DNA from: Candidatus Thiomargarita nelsonii
Lineage (GTDB): Bacteria; Pseudomonadota; Gammaproteobacteria; Beggiatoales; Beggiatoaceae
Length of the DNA stretch: 5,956 nucleotides
NCBI GenBank assembly: GCA_001640045.1
Contig: LUTY01001955.1
Location: 1-5,956 of the forward strand
Direction: 5' to 3'
A program made the translations under genes and the position numbers. Shown here piece by piece: positions 5,543 through 5,956 of this stretch. The notes beneath the pieces are model-generated. The model did no database searches, had not been told where the DNA came from, and worked only from the letters and a program-made list of their open reading frames with translations. The first letter of the stretch is position 1. Every line of letters begins with the position of its first letter.

Positions 5543-5956
5543 AGTGTAAGTTTGCCGCTTGAAAACCCAAAGAAATCAGAGTCTCATAGTGTTTGACGCT
5601 TTCATGGAGTTGAACTAAACCAACCGTTGGCTTGAGGTTTTTAACCGAAGAAAGCACACTGGAAAATACACAGCCAGTTATTTCAAAGGGATTAGGTTTG
5701 ACAAATTCTTCAATAATTTGTTTGCTATTCAAGCTTTTTTCCCAATGATGGGGTAAATATCTCACCTCAGAGATGGGTTGCGGCGATTTCAGAACGCCAC
5801 CTTCAGTAAACAGAATATCTTGGTGTTCTTGAAAACGTTTAATGGCAAGTTCCGACTTAAAACAGTGAGGGCCTGAGTCGTCAACAATTAAGGTACCTGA
5901 TTGGACCTGACTTATATCAAGTACATCCGGCACGTTAGTTGCGCCGACTATTAAAG
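5481..5956 (-). CDS. NAD(P)-dependent reductase resembling acyl-ACP reductase, C-terminal part (partial)
   Basis: The frame is open to the window edge, giving 157 residues; the GTG at 5933 is an internal valine, not the start, because the residues before it (LIVGATN) continue the fold. The pattern LIVGATN - SQVQSGTLIVDDSGPHCF - ILFTEGGVLKSP - CVFSSVLSSV - LISLGFQAANLHCENY is that of a Rossmann-fold reductase and follows the block order I recall for the end of cyanobacterial-type long-chain acyl-ACP reductases (strand with VT/AT, LIIDGGYP-like, NGGIV-like, then a helical end). This is recall, not alignment; a shikimate-dehydrogenase-like or other amino-acid dehydrogenase relative is also possible. 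The catalytic N-terminal half is off the window. Its stop (5483-5481) lies inside the following NRPS frame, so the two may be co-translated or may once have been one polypeptide. A role in reducing a carrier-bound acyl or peptidyl thioester is an inference from the neighbour. Confidence 0.6.
   Translation of the reverse strand, partial: LIVGATNVPDVLDISQVQSGTLIVDDSGPHCFKSELAIKRFQEHQDILFTEGGVLKSPQPISEVRYLPHHWEKSLNSKQIIEEFVKPNPFEITGCVFSSVLSSVKNLKPTVGLVQLHESVKHYETLISLGFQAANLHCENYVLPDEAISHFRERFGH

Noticed and set aside
5931..5933. GTG at 5933 as the true start of the reductase
   Set aside because: In-frame residues LIVGATN before it continue the Rossmann-fold pattern, and the frame is open to the window edge.

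Overview
The window looks like chromosomal DNA from a sulfur-oxidising gammaproteobacterium. A Beggiatoa/Thioploca-type Thiotrichales member is my guess from the gene mix, the AT-rich intergenic DNA and the short intergenic repeats, but nothing here proves the taxon. The best metabolic marker is the left edge, the last 113 residues of the alpha subunit of dissimilatory adenylylsulfate reductase (AprA). It ends at a very strong hairpin terminator that has a poly-T tract on both strands.

Layout. (1) 1-431, plus strand: 3' end of aprA and its terminator. (2) 437-1787, minus strand: an OLD/ABC-like AAA ATPase with its downstream neighbour reduced to a broken small frame, ending at the same terminator. 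(3) 1788-1925: spacer with a GC-rich inverted repeat over a possible promoter and three copies of a heptamer repeat. (4) 1926-2195, minus strand: a stand-alone acyl carrier protein whose usual Asp-Ser is Asn-Ser. (5) 2243-4585, plus strand: a two-gene unit of an exported TPR protein and a GspE/PilB/MshE-type secretion or pilus ATPase, in the order of mshN-mshE but without other msh genes in view. (6) 4600-4679: a nested inverted repeat between convergent genes. (7) 4696-5956, minus strand: three overlapping genes, namely the C-terminal part of a Rossmann-type reductase resembling acyl-ACP reductase, a nonribosomal peptide synthetase remnant (end of an adenylation domain plus a carrier domain), and a small XRE-type DNA-binding protein.

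How the parts fit. aprA belongs to sulfite oxidation through APS. The TPR/ATPase pair would act in assembly of a type IV pilus, MSHA-like pilus or type II secretion machine; the c-di-GMP-binding motifs of the ATPase look degenerate. The right-hand block is accessory: an NRPS end lacking nearly all of its adenylation domain lies out of frame behind a reductase and overlaps a regulator gene. The two carrier proteins (ACP and PCP) are 2.8 kb apart and no link between them is visible.

No tRNA, rRNA, CRISPR array, complete insertion sequence or origin was seen. No complete new system is evident. The items most worth following are the reductase/PCP/XRE overlap block, the degenerate MshEN domain, and the ATPase with its decayed partner.
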